In this document: piece after piece, positions 17,647 to 28,200 of the stretch
Position numbering within the stretch: the first letter of the stretch is position 1
Layout of the letters: each line of letters starts with the position of its first letter
From: Bacteroidota bacterium
GTDB taxonomy: Bacteria > Bacteroidota > Ignavibacteria > Kryptoniales > JAKASW01
DNA: 64,000 nucleotides
Reading direction: 5' to 3'
Assembly (NCBI GenBank): GCA_023381615.1
Contig: JAMCQL010000042.1
Coordinates: 1-64,000, forward strand
Translations under genes and position numbers: made by a program
Notes under the pieces: model-generated
What the model was told of the DNA's origin: nothing
Databases searched by the model: none
What the model saw: the letters and a program-made list of their open reading frames with translations, nothing else

Positions 17647-18351
17647 TTGCTCGAACGTCTGAAGAATATAGGCCGCGATTTCAGGAGGCTTTTTGTGGAG
17701 TGGGGAAAATATTACGCTCTTCCATTGCATTGGAAAAAGAAAGAATGGCTGCTGTTCGGAGACTTCATCTTATTGGTCCTCGCAGCAGTATACTTAGACG
17801 AGCCTATTCGCTACTTTTTCTTTACGCTGCATGGTCCTATACAAGATGTAGTCTTTAATTTCGGACATTGGTACGGCAGGGGATTCGCGACGCTTTACCT
17901 CTTCTTAGGATTTTATCTCGTTGGACTTGCTCTCAATTCCGAACCGACGCGGTTGAAAGGATTGATGATAGGTCAGGCTTATTTATATTCCGGGTTGATC
18001 ACAATTTCGCTCAAGTCAATTGTCGGCAGGTGGAGACCATACGTTGGGCATGGGCATCTAGTTTTCACTCCATTCATAACTGCTCCAAATGATTACCTCT
18101 CTTTTCCATCCGGACACACAGCCGTAGCTTTTTCTCTTTCGACAGTGATGGCAGGATTTTCCAAGAACAAGATCTGGAAAATCTTTTGGTTCACCATCGC
18201 GGCAATAACCGGATTATCGAGAATTTATCACGACGATCATTGGTTTTCGGATGTAGTCTTTTCAACTGTAAATGGAATCGTAGTTGGATTTTGGTTACTA
18301 AAGCAATATGAAATCAAACATGCGGCTGCAAGTGATTTCAGGAATTCATAA
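17647..18351 (+). CDS. PAP2-type membrane phosphatase
   Basis: A 234-aa membrane protein with the three phosphatidic-acid-phosphatase motifs in order: KSIVGRWRP (about 122-130), FPSGHTAVA (about 154-162) and SRIYHDDHWFSDV (about 191-203). The His residues of motifs two and three carry out phosphate transfer. Likely substrates are phosphatidate or undecaprenyl/isoprenyl diphosphates. The TTG start at 17647 gives MLERLKN; no ATG exists before the first membrane segment. Confidence 0.85.
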   Translation: MLERLKNIGRDFRRLFVEWGKYYALPLHWKKKEWLLFGDFILLVLAAVYLDEPIRYFFFTLHGPIQDVVFNFGHWYGRGFATLYLFLGFYLVGLALNSEPTRLKGLMIGQAYLYSGLITISLKSIVGRWRPYVGHGHLVFTPFITAPNDYLSFPSGHTAVAFSLSTVMAGFSKNKIWKIFWFTIAAITGLSRIYHDDHWFSDVVFSTVNGIVVGFWLLKQYEIKHAAASDFRNS

Positions 18352-18618
18352 GGCTTGACGAGGAGATAATTTCTTGAGAAGATAGAACAGAATTCCGTTT
18401 GTTGGTTTACAGCAGGTATAAGATCGGCATAATATCCATCGAAAATATTGTAGAGGGATTAGAGAACACTCCCCGTGCTTTTCTCGGATTGTTCACAGTG
18501 AAAACCTTGGAAAACAATTTGTCAAAGTGAGCTGACAGAATATTGATCTAATCTGCGGCGCGAATTGTTTTGCGGTTTACACTTTTGATTATCGTTAAAT
18601 AGTTTACTTTTGAACGTG

Positions 18619-20166
18619 ATGATTTCTGAACACGAAAATAGGGTAAAATATAAAATTCCGCTTGCAATACTCGGACTTATTGGGACAAGCATAATTTTTC
18701 TCCTTACAAGTCGTCATGGCGCTGGAATTTCGCCGGACTCCGTCGCCTACATATCTGTCGCAAGGCATATTGCAAGCGGCGCCGGTTTCATCACTTATGA
18801 TGAGTACTATTTCGTGCTTCAACCTCCTCTTTATCCGATTTTATTGGCAGCAATAAAGGAATTATTACTTATAGATCCTTTGACATCGGCGGGTTATGTT
18901 AATGCAATTCTTTTTGGCCTCATTGTGTATTTCTCCGGGTTGTTTTTTTTAAAGAAATTGAATTCGTTCACATTAGTGGTTATGGGAACAGTCTCGGTTC
19001 TGATTTCATATGCGCTTGTTCAGGTGTCTCTGATGGCCTGGTCGGAACCTCTCTTTATTTTGCTGACACTTCTATATCTCTATTACTTTGAAACATATCA
19101 AGCAAAGGGAGATATCACTTCACTTATTCTTTTATCTGCATCGGCGGCATTGGCGTGTCTTACTCGCTACATTGGGGTCATAATCATTTTAACAGGAGTA
19201 GTGAACATCCTGCTCCAACGTAAAAATATTCTTAAGGAAAAGCTTCGGCATATAATTATCTTCCTGCTTATCACGGTTTTACCTGTTGGAGTTTGGATTA
19301 TTAGAAACTATTCCCTTTCAGGTACTCTTATTGGACAGCGAGCTGTATCCTCATACACTTTATCCGAAAACATGAAATTCTTGCTCAACACTGTTCTTCC
19401 ATGGTATTTGCCCGGTGGTATAACAGGGCAGTATGTAATCTTTTGGATTTTAACTGCGGTTGCCGTGATTTCTGTTGGGATAGGATTGATGAAAAGATGG
19501 AATAAAAAAGTATTGAACTTAAAACAAATAAGCCCAACCCTGATCTTCGTTTTATTCTATGTAGGGATTATTGTCATTTCGTCGACGACCACCGCCTATG
19601 ACCATATAGACAATAGGTTGCTGTCCCCAATTTATGTGCCTGCAACCTTTATACTGTTTTTTGGCTCGGATAAAATTCTTACATGGTTACAAAAATATTT
19701 TTCTCCGAAATTGATAACCGTTCTTTTTGCAGCTGCCATAGTTATGTTGATGACATTCCCTGTTAGGAACACAATATATATCGTCAATGACTACATAGAA
19801 CAATCCGGCTGGGAATATAACAGCAAACCATGGAGAGACAGCGAAACAATCCAATATCTTATCAAGCACAGGTCACTGGAAACAGGATTCACATTCTATA
19901 GCAATGCCCCTGAAGCAGTTTACATTTTAGCAAATATTGAAACCATGTGGAGTCCTGCCAAAACCATGTATAACTCCCCTCAACTTTTAAGTGCTAATTC
20001 AAAACTCAATAGCAATTGGCAAGGGGGTGGCAAGGTATGTCTTGTCTGGTTCAATAAAATTAACCGTGATTTTCTATTCACAATTAATGAGTTGCAAAAG
20101 AATACGAAGATGGCAGAGGTCGCTCACTTTCAAGATGGTGAGATTTATACTTTCACGGAGAAGTGA
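18619..20166 (+). CDS. Multi-pass membrane glycosyltransferase-like protein (GT39/ArnT type)
   Basis: A 515-aa protein with about ten membrane segments and a short hydrophilic C-terminal tail. The first periplasmic loop GISPDSVAYISVARHIASG carries the Asp expected of GT-C enzymes that use polyprenyl-phosphate sugars. The arrangement fits the ArnT/PMT superfamily, which glycosylates lipid A, protein or other envelope molecules. The substrate is unknown. ATG 18619 is taken in place of the TTG at 18610. The nearest upstream gene is about 270 bp away. Confidence 0.65.
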   Translation: MISEHENRVKYKIPLAILGLIGTSIIFLLTSRHGAGISPDSVAYISVARHIASGAGFITYDEYYFVLQPPLYPILLAAIKELLLIDPLTSAGYVNAILFGLIVYFSGLFFLKKLNSFTLVVMGTVSVLISYALVQVSLMAWSEPLFILLTLLYLYYFETYQAKGDITSLILLSASAALACLTRYIGVIIILTGVVNILLQRKNILKEKLRHIIIFLLITVLPVGVWIIRNYSLSGTLIGQRAVSSYTLSENMKFLLNTVLPWYLPGGITGQYVIFWILTAVAVISVGIGLMKRWNKKVLNLKQISPTLIFVLFYVGIIVISSTTTAYDHIDNRLLSPIYVPATFILFFGSDKILTWLQKYFSPKLITVLFAAAIVMLMTFPVRNTIYIVNDYIEQSGWEYNSKPWRDSETIQYLIKHRSLETGFTFYSNAPEAVYILANIETMWSPAKTMYNSPQLLSANSKLNSNWQGGGKVCLVWFNKINRDFLFTINELQKNTKMAEVAHFQDGEIYTFTEK

Positions 20167-20277
20167 TTCTGTTATGATGAACTCGCTTCAAAATTCTTCG
20201 GAAGAATATCTTTTGTTGAGCTTCTCACTGAAAAGGACGTACACGAAATACTTCAGGTTAGAAAGTCTTGTCTTTTG

Positions 20278-20367
20278 CGGAGAGGGAGGGATTCGAACCC
20301 TCGATAGAGTTATAAGCCCTATAACCGCTTAGCAGGCGGTTGCCTTCAGCCACTCGGCCACCTCTCC
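20278..20367 (-). tRNA. tRNA-Ser (anticodon GCU)
   Basis: On the minus strand the sequence begins GGAGAGGTGGCCGAGTGGC and ends CCCTCCCTCTCCG. Acceptor stem GGAGAGG (20361-20367) pairs with CCTCTCC (20279-20285). The anticodon arm ACCGC-CTGCTAA-GCGGT shows anticodon GCT, and the long variable arm and the GGTTCGAATCC T-arm are typical of class II tRNA-Ser. CCA is not encoded. Confidence 0.95.
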
Positions 20368-20671
20368 AAATAAAAAGGGACTAGAAATTTCAAAAGAACT
20401 GCAACCTGTGACGGTTTAGTCCGTCTGTGGCGGGTTGCCTTCATCCCGACATGGTCGGGACACACCTCCAAATAAAAAGGGACTAGAAATTTCAAAAGAA
20501 CTGCAACCTGTGACGGTTTAGTCCGTCTGTGGCGGGTTGCCTTCATCCCGACATAGTCGGGACACACCTCCAAATAAAAAGGGACTAGAAATTTCAAAAG
20601 AACTGCAACCTGTGACGGTTTAGTCCGTCTGTGGCGGGTTGCCTTCATCCCGACATGGTCGGGACACACCT
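20366..20671. repeat. Three tandem 102-bp repeats next to tRNA-Ser
   Basis: Copies lie at 20366-20467, 20468-20569 and 20570-20671 and are almost identical; I see one difference, GACATGGTC against GACATAGTC. Each contains GGTTGCCTTCA and CACCTCCAAATAAAAAGG, matching the 5' half of the adjacent tRNA gene and its upstream flank, and a hairpin TCCCGAC-ATG-GTCGGGA. The array lies upstream of the tRNA in its own direction and seems to be amplified tRNA-derived sequence. Confidence 0.85.
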
Positions 20672-20876
20672 CCAAGCAAATCTTGCGTAGAAATATATCA
20701 AAGGATCAACCCATTTACAAGATTTCGGCGGGCATAAATTTGGCTCAACAAGTTGATTTGCAAGATCAAAGCTTCGAACCGCTGCGGAGCGCTGCGTCCA
20801 ACGACTACTTTTTCTTCCGAAATCAATTGAACTTTTCAGTCATAACGGCTAAATTAAAATTCAAATTGGAGGAATA

Positions 20877-21209
20877 ATGTTCGCTGTTGTAGAAATCGCA
20901 GGCAAACAATTCAAAGTAACGGAAAACATGAATGTTGCTGTTCCGAAGCTGGAAGCAAAGGTAGGCGAAAAGGTCAAGATAGATAAAGTTCTTCTTCTCG
21001 AAGAAGACAAGGCAAAGACGATCGGTAATTCATACGTGAAAGGCGCAGTTGTGGAAGCAACCGTAGTTGATCACGACAGGCATGACAAGATCCTCGTATT
21101 CAAAAAGAAAAGAAGAAAGAATTACAAAGTGACGAAAGGTCATAGGCAAAGTTTTACAACAATTCACATTGACACCATAACGCAGTCCCGCGAACGGGAT
21201 CTACGATAG
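20877..21209 (+). CDS. rplU: Ribosomal protein bL21
   Basis: A 110-aa 50S subunit protein. The start MFAVVEIAGKQFKV and the end segment KKKRRKNYKVTKGHRQSFT are characteristic of bL21, which binds 23S rRNA. It is followed after 9 bp by rpmA, the conserved pair. A TTGGAGGA ribosome site precedes the ATG. The 205 bp upstream contain no supported gene and probably hold the promoter and leader. Confidence 0.97.
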   Translation: MFAVVEIAGKQFKVTENMNVAVPKLEAKVGEKVKIDKVLLLEEDKAKTIGNSYVKGAVVEATVVDHDRHDKILVFKKKRRKNYKVTKGHRQSFTTIHIDTITQSRERDLR

Positions 21210-21218
21210 GAGTTTTTC

Positions 21219-21488
21219 ATGGCACACAAGAAAGGCGGCGGCAGTTCACGCAATGGCCGCGACAGCAATTCGCAGCGACTTGGCGTTAAGACTTTTGGCG
21301 GCGAAAAGATAACCGCAGGAAGCATCATCGTACGTCAACGCGGAACAAAAATTTTACCGGGAGAAAATGTCGGCGTTGGAAAGGACGACAGCCTTTTCGC
21401 GCTTAAAGACGGCGAAGTAAAATTCGAAACCTATAGAAGAGTTCGTAAAAAAGTTAGTGTCATTCCTCTGAGCGCGAGTAACAACTAA
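21219..21488 (+). CDS. rpmA: Ribosomal protein bL27
   Basis: An 89-aa protein beginning [19 protein letters not shown], the bL27 signature whose N-terminus reaches the peptidyl transferase centre. There is no N-terminal processing extension as seen in Firmicutes. A TAGGAG site lies before the ATG. It belongs to the rplU-rpmA operon, and mdh follows after 19 bp. Confidence 0.97.
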   Translation: MAHKKGGGSSRNGRDSNSQRLGVKTFGGEKITAGSIIVRQRGTKILPGENVGVGKDDSLFALKDGEVKFETYRRVRKKVSVIPLSASNN

Positions 21489-21495
21489 TCTCTGA

Positions 21496-23141
<1,646 letters not shown>

Positions 23142-23165
23142 AGCAGTGCAATAAGCCCTTTTAGG

Positions 23166-23585
23166 CTAGGCTGCGCCAACTTTAAGTTTCATCACTATCC
23201 TTGTTCCGTGTGGAGTAAACTCATACTCCACACTATCCATTAGCGACTTCACAATATGAATTCCTCTGCCGCTTGGCTTAAGCAGGTTTTCAGGCAGAAG
23301 TGGATCCGGCAATTTCTCTGGATCAAAACCTCCTCCTTCATCTTCAACTGCTATGGTGATCTCGTCGTTCTTAAAATCGACATCGATTATAACGTTTTTG
23401 GTTGGATCGTTTTTATTTCCGTGTTGTACGGCATTGTTGACTGTTTCACTCGCGATCACAAGCAAGTTGTGTGTTGCGGATTCGGAGATGTTAAGCTTTT
23501 TAAAAATTACCTTGAGCTTGCGTTCAGCTTCTTTGAACGCAGTGCTTCTCGTCTTGATAACTATATGTTCGTGTAATTCATTCAC
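23166..23585 (-). CDS. Anti-sigma-type serine kinase / HATPase protein
   Basis: A 139-aa GHKL-fold protein of the RsbW/SpoIIAB class: N box NLLVIASETVNNAVQHG (about 42-58), G1 box VEDEGGGFDPEKLP and G2 box PSGRGIHIVKSLMDSVEY. Such kinases bind and phosphorylate anti-anti-sigma (STAS) partners to control a sigma factor or other output. No partner is visible in the window. It is the last gene of the minus-strand operon; its ATG touches the stop of the barrel gene at 23585. Confidence 0.85.
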   Translation of the reverse strand: MNELHEHIVIKTRSTAFKEAERKLKVIFKKLNISESATHNLLVIASETVNNAVQHGNKNDPTKNVIIDVDFKNDEITIAVEDEGGGFDPEKLPDPLLPENLLKPSGRGIHIVKSLMDSVEYEFTPHGTRIVMKLKVGAA

Positions 23586-25459
23586 TAAAAATTATACCTT
23601 GCTGTCAGTTCGAAATTAGGATAAACAATTTGGTTTTGCAATGATTGTTTAGAGATTTGATACCAGCCGTCGATTCTCAATTCGAGATGAGACATGCTAA
23701 GCGAGATGAAAGCGGTAGGCCCAGCGTTGGTCTGGCGTGAAGCGAATTGTTTCTCCGTGGCGGTTATGAAATTGTATTGGGTCAGGGAAAGATATCTGTA
23801 ACCGGCGCCATATCTGAGGCTGCCGGTGAAATAGAAAAGAGAAAGCCAATATGTCTGGTCGACAAAGTAGTTCAGTGGAAATTCAGAAAAGCTTGACCAG
23901 TAAAGTTCACCTCTTGTGTAAAGTTTCACATTTCCAAGAAAGAAGGCGGAGACTTTTGAAGTCAGGTTTACCGTCGTCGAATCGAGAAATGAAGCTTGAC
24001 GGAAAGAAAAGCTGTGAACTTGTGAGTATGCTTCGAAATCGTAAACGGTGTAGTTGGCGAGAACTTCGAAGCGATTGAAAGTCCGCACTCTCGAATCGGA
24101 ATAGATGACTATTGGAAATAATTTGTAAACAAAATTACGGTTATTGTTTGCGCTCCGCTGCGCCGTGATGTAAACGATGTGAATCAAATCGCCTTCAATC
24201 CCGAGCCCGGACTGAAAAGATGGACTGAATTGGTGATTGACCAGCAGTGCGATTGTGTTAGTGAGTTCGTCGCGGTCATCGTAGTTGAGGACGCTCGGTG
24301 TGTCATATCGGAATAAGGAAGCAATGCCTGTGAGATTCGCTGATGTGTTTCCGAAATGCATGAGGAATTGTCCGGATATCGTGTTGCGTGTCCCCACGTT
24401 ATTGAGCTGCGCTTGATTCGCAATTTGCTGTTCCGTGAAAGCATTAAGCACAGGTGAGTTGATGACCGCATGGGTTTCGGTTCTCTCGGTATGTCCCATA
24501 TTAATGTAAAGTGTGTCACCAAAGACATTTGCAGTTAGCTGACTGTTAAAGTCAAAGTTCGACACTCTTATTCTTGTGTCATATAAAACATTTGACGGAT
24601 CGTTTGTCGGGTTGTACCTGTAAGTGAGTTCGATTTGCCGCTGACCAAATCTCGACTGAGCGCTCAACTGGAAGAACAAAATTGGCATTGAGAGTCCGGC
24701 AGAGACAGAACTTCTGTTTTCATTTCTGTCCTGGATATTGTTTTCAACGTTGAAAGTACTCTTGACTACTGAATCTGCGGGGAAATAGAAGTCTCTCAAC
24801 TGCATACCGTATGATCCGAGGAATGAAATCGAAGCCTGCGTCGGAAAACTCTGGAAATAACCGACGCTGGCAGCCCTATCGTAGTTCTGTCTCGGAGAGA
24901 TTTGCTCGTTGTGAAGAGTGAGCGAGGGAACAAGCCTGCTTCCGTCAAACGGCGAAAATGCGGTCGCGGCATGAAGATCGTAAGTGAATCCGTTATCATT
25001 TACACCAGCTTGTTTATCCCACTTGTTTCCGATTCCGCCGAGAACTGTATCTCTTTGTGTCGCGAAGTAGAGTCCGCTGGAGATCGTGGATGCTCCGACA
25101 GAATTCAAACCGATTTGTCTATTGTCGCTTACAAAATTCGATTGAAAGACGCCGAATCCGGAAATATTTCCGAAGATAGAACGCCTTATCTGTCCGTTGA
25201 AATTTTGTTCGTCGCGAATAAGATTCTGCTGTCCTTTTATCAATACCGAATGAAAATTTTCATTGATGGATATCGAGTAATCATCGGCATTCCAATCTTT
25301 GCCGGCAATGCCGCTCCAGCCGAGTGTGTTAATATTTTGGCTGAATCCGGTGAGGATAGAATTTTCGGAAGGAATTCCAGTTGAGTCTTGTATCTGTGCG
25401 AGTGCTTTTGAGGTAATAAGGAAAAAAACTGCAAGGGCAAAGCTAATGCGCATTTTCAA
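23585..25459 (-). CDS. Outer-membrane beta-barrel-like protein
   Basis: A 624-aa protein with signal peptide MKMRISFALAVFFLITSKALA and a mature part of alternating hydrophobic/polar strands (for example GGIGNKWDKQ, RQIELTYRYNPTND, LRYGAGYRYLSLTQYNF) ending in Phe (ELTARYNF), as outer-membrane barrels do. There is no plug domain or TonB box. It overlaps the preceding ABC ATPase gene by 17 bp. The function is unknown; it may be a porin-like or surface assembly component. Confidence 0.65.
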   Translation of the reverse strand: MKMRISFALAVFFLITSKALAQIQDSTGIPSENSILTGFSQNINTLGWSGIAGKDWNADDYSISINENFHSVLIKGQQNLIRDEQNFNGQIRRSIFGNISGFGVFQSNFVSDNRQIGLNSVGASTISSGLYFATQRDTVLGGIGNKWDKQAGVNDNGFTYDLHAATAFSPFDGSRLVPSLTLHNEQISPRQNYDRAASVGYFQSFPTQASISFLGSYGMQLRDFYFPADSVVKSTFNVENNIQDRNENRSSVSAGLSMPILFFQLSAQSRFGQRQIELTYRYNPTNDPSNVLYDTRIRVSNFDFNSQLTANVFGDTLYINMGHTERTETHAVINSPVLNAFTEQQIANQAQLNNVGTRNTISGQFLMHFGNTSANLTGIASLFRYDTPSVLNYDDRDELTNTIALLVNHQFSPSFQSGLGIEGDLIHIVYITAQRSANNNRNFVYKLFPIVIYSDSRVRTFNRFEVLANYTVYDFEAYSQVHSFSFRQASFLDSTTVNLTSKVSAFFLGNVKLYTRGELYWSSFSEFPLNYFVDQTYWLSLFYFTGSLRYGAGYRYLSLTQYNFITATEKQFASRQTNAGPTAFISLSMSHLELRIDGWYQISKQSLQNQIVYPNFELTARYNF

Positions 25460-26198
25460 AAAAGGCGTTTATGAGCCGTTGTTCGTTTTGGGTCCCTACG
25501 TTTTCTATGAATGCGTTTTCCAGAAAGCCTCTCTTGTCGGCAAAGTCGTCCTTCGTATATTCTCCTGCGACCTTTCCTTTGTTTATGAAGTACACTCTGT
25601 CGCAGACGCTCTCAACTATATCGAGCAAGTGTGAACAATAGAAGACCGTGCCGCCGCGTGTTGTAAAAGATTTAATGAGCTGCTTGAGCGAAACGACTGC
25701 TTGAACGTCCAACCCGTCGGTTGGTTCATCGAGGATCAAAATTTCAGGATTGAAAAGAAGAGCCAAGCTCATGACAACTTTTTGCTTTGTGCCCTTGGAA
25801 AGATTTTGCAGCGGCTTCTTAAGAAAATCTTTGAAGAGAAATATTTCGGATAGTACTTGCAGTTTGTCGATTGCGGCTTTCTTGTCGAACTTTCTCAGCA
25901 GCGCCGCCATTGCGATTGTTTCCGTAGGAGTCAAAGACTCGTAAAGCTTTGGGGATTCCGGCACGTAGCCGACCAGCTTTTGTATATCGTTTCGTTCAAT
26001 TGCGGCGTCCTTCTCAAGTACCTTGACCGTGCCCGAGTCGGCTTTCTCCAATCCGACGATTATCTTTGCCGTGGTCGTTTTTCCGGCGCCGTTCGGTCCG
26101 ATGTAACCGCATGAGGTACCCTTCTCAACTCTGAAAGAAGTCGAGTCGAGGGCAACGTGGCCGGGAAATGCTTTGCTTACTTTAATGAATTCAATCAT
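25443..26198 (-). CDS. ABC transporter ATP-binding protein without an adjacent permease
   Basis: A 251-aa ABC ATPase with Walker A GPNGAGKTT (about 34-42), Q-loop at VGYVPESP, signature LSKGTKQKV (about 133-141), Walker B EILILDEPTDGLD and the H-loop region YCSHLLD. The signature reads LSKGT instead of LSGGQ, typical of ABC-2 type exporters. No ABC-2 membrane partner is in this operon, so the permease must be elsewhere or the protein serves another role. ATGA overlap with the upstream lipoprotein gene. Confidence 0.88.
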   Translation of the reverse strand: MIEFIKVSKAFPGHVALDSTSFRVEKGTSCGYIGPNGAGKTTTAKIIVGLEKADSGTVKVLEKDAAIERNDIQKLVGYVPESPKLYESLTPTETIAMAALLRKFDKKAAIDKLQVLSEIFLFKDFLKKPLQNLSKGTKQKVVMSLALLFNPEILILDEPTDGLDVQAVVSLKQLIKSFTTRGGTVFYCSHLLDIVESVCDRVYFINKGKVAGEYTKDDFADKRGFLENAFIENVGTQNEQRLINAFFENAH

Positions 26199-27190
26199 TG
26201 TGTTATCGCAAAGTTGTAAACATCGCTGACTGAGTTTGGCGTATTCGGATCGAGAGTCGTTGCCGCAACATGCCAGAAGTATAATTGATTATAGTTCAAG
26301 GAAGAACCGGAATAAACCAACGAATCCTGATCTGAAGAAATGGCAGCGGAATAGATTTCACCTCCTGTCGGGGAAGATGAGACGTAAATAATATAGCCAG
26401 ACGCCCCCTGAACTTGATTAAATTTGAACACGATCGTGTTCAAATAATTTAGAGTAGAACCATTCGCGGGTGAAACAAGTGTCGGTCTGCCAAGAATCAT
26501 ATCCGAAGCCGGCTGCGAAGGTACGCTCCTCCAATGAGCAAAGTCAAAAGCAATTATCTTGTAAAAGTATTTTTTGTTAACGATCAGGTTGGTTGTGTCT
26601 CTGTAAACATTGGTGGTAAGAGCAGCGACAAGATTTGTGTGCGCGAGCGTGTCCGGCTGAAAAGTGCTTGTGGTGTCACGATAGACTTCGTAGCCTCCGA
26701 GATCGCCGTCGGGATTCGCAGACCATATCACTATTATGTATTTCCCGAATTCGTCGTTATGTCCCTGCACATTCAATCCGATCGGCACAAGCGGAGGAAG
26801 ATAATTTTTCGGCTGCGCATAAACGAAGTTACTTGGTCCGCTTTCATTGCCATTAGCATAAACAGCGGTTACCTGAAAATAGTAAGTTGAATCATAACTC
26901 AAACTATCGACAAAGAAGTAATTATTCGTTGTTTCTCCGGCGAAGTTCAGGCTTATTTTGTTTGTGCCGAAGTAGACTTTGTAATAGGAAAAACCGACCG
27001 CGTTCAACTGGTTCCATTGAACGACGATCGAAGCGTCGTGTGCCGAAAAAACTTGTAAGTTCGTCGGTGGAATAATTATGAAATTATCTTCTGCGGTCGG
27101 AATAGATGAAAGCTTCTGACATCCGGCAACAGCCAAAAGAAAAACGAAAAAACAGACGGCTTTGGCTTTTGACATGTTTAGAATTCTCAT
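26195..27190 (-). CDS. FnIII-repeat lipoprotein
   Basis: A 331-aa protein with lipoprotein signal (VCFFVFLLAVAGC, lipobox AVAGC) and fibronectin type III repeats at about 40-125 (PTNLQVFSAHDASIVVQWNQ), 135-230 (PIGLNVQGHNDEFGKYIIVIW) and a third beta domain to the end. It is likely anchored in the envelope and binds surface polymers or proteins. ATG 27190 forms an ATGA overlap with the nucleoside hydrolase stop, so this start is preferred over the internal ATG at 27175. Confidence 0.7.
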   Translation of the reverse strand: MRILNMSKAKAVCFFVFLLAVAGCQKLSSIPTAEDNFIIIPPTNLQVFSAHDASIVVQWNQLNAVGFSYYKVYFGTNKISLNFAGETTNNYFFVDSLSYDSTYYFQVTAVYANGNESGPSNFVYAQPKNYLPPLVPIGLNVQGHNDEFGKYIIVIWSANPDGDLGGYEVYRDTTSTFQPDTLAHTNLVAALTTNVYRDTTNLIVNKKYFYKIIAFDFAHWRSVPSQPASDMILGRPTLVSPANGSTLNYLNTIVFKFNQVQGASGYIIYVSSSPTGGEIYSAAISSDQDSLVYSGSSLNYNQLYFWHVAATTLDPNTPNSVSDVYNFAITQ

Positions 27191-28200
27191 TCAAGAATAT
27201 TGCTGAATTTCGGATAATTCCGGTCTCGCAAACAATTTTTTCTTATGACGCTTGACGAAATCTTAACACCAAATACTTTTTTTGCAAAATCAAGGAGGAA
27301 CTTCTCAGCATCAAACGAGACGGCAACTTCCGAATTTCCTTTTTGTTTCCTTTTGCGAAAATCAGCCAATGTCATGCCCGCGGTATGGTCGCCCTTGGTT
27401 TCAACTGAAACGAAAGAGTCAACGAACTTAAACCACTTCGGGTTCACCGCGGCGGCGATTGTTATCGGGTCGTGCAAATAGCAGCCATCGAGTTTTTCTG
27501 TAACACGATGGTAAAGGATGTAATAGTCGGTCGCTTGTTTAAGAAGCTTTTTCAGGTTGCTGTCCATCCCCTTGGATGAATTGAAAAGGGAAGTGATGAT
27601 TGTTCTTGGCATGAAAAGTTTTTCCGTAACATCGAGCGGAACGAACTTCACACGCACTCCTTCGTTCAAAACAAAGTCCGCCGCATCCGGATCAACAAAA
27701 ATATTGAATTCCGTGAACGTTGTGGTGTTTCCGTAGCCGAAGAAGACACCTCCCATTTGGATAATGTTTCCTGCTGCCCGCATGGCTTCGGCGTCAATCG
27801 AAACCGCCTTCGCGATGTTGGTCATTGGACCGATGGAAATGATGGTCAGTTTATTGCGCAATCTTCTCGCGGCTTCGACAATTTTATTGGCAGCTTCCCC
27901 GGTTTCCCAATCATTTTTGGAAATGTTGTGGAGTATTCGATAACCTCCGACACCGTCTTCGCCGTGGACCTCCGGCGCCGTCACTAATTTTCTTACCCGC
28001 GGAACTTCCGCGCCGGAAAAAACGGGCGCTTTCAATTGCAGGAAGTCTTTCAGAAGCAAAACATTTTGAGTTACTTCTCGGACAGGCACATTGCCTGAGA
28101 CAGTCGTGAGCATTTCGATTTGAAGTTCAGAAGAATTAGCGGCATAGACGATCGCGAGAGAGTCGTCTACGCCCGCATCCGTGTCAATAATGACGTGCAT
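27187..28200 (-). CDS. Inosine-uridine-preferring nucleoside hydrolase family protein
   Basis: A 337-aa enzyme with the calcium-binding DTDAGVDDSLAI motif at the N-terminus (residues 6-17), which coordinates the ribose of the substrate, and the conserved ISIGPMTNIAKA (about 115-126) and MGGVFFGYG segments. It hydrolyses N-glycosidic bonds of nucleosides for salvage. The C-terminal His region HDPITIAAAV supports full length. It sits head-to-tail with the epimerase gene (shared position 28200). Confidence 0.85.
   Translation of the reverse strand: MHVIIDTDAGVDDSLAIVYAANSSELQIEMLTTVSGNVPVREVTQNVLLLKDFLQLKAPVFSGAEVPRVRKLVTAPEVHGEDGVGGYRILHNISKNDWETGEAANKIVEAARRLRNKLTIISIGPMTNIAKAVSIDAEAMRAAGNIIQMGGVFFGYGNTTTFTEFNIFVDPDAADFVLNEGVRVKFVPLDVTEKLFMPRTIITSLFNSSKGMDSNLKKLLKQATDYYILYHRVTEKLDGCYLHDPITIAAAVNPKWFKFVDSFVSVETKGDHTAGMTLADFRKRKQKGNSEVAVSFDAEKFLLDFAKKVFGVKISSSVIRKNCLRDRNYPKFSNILE

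Noticed and set aside
20366-20671. Possible CRISPR array
   Set aside because: Units are contiguous and identical with no unique spacers, and no cas gene is in the window.
20346-20675. Minus-strand ORF of 109 aa with three repeated blocks (VCPDHVGMKATRHRRTKPSQ)
   Set aside because: It is only the translation of the 102-bp tandem repeats: the unit length is a multiple of three, so any frame looks repetitive. No ribosome site or related protein.
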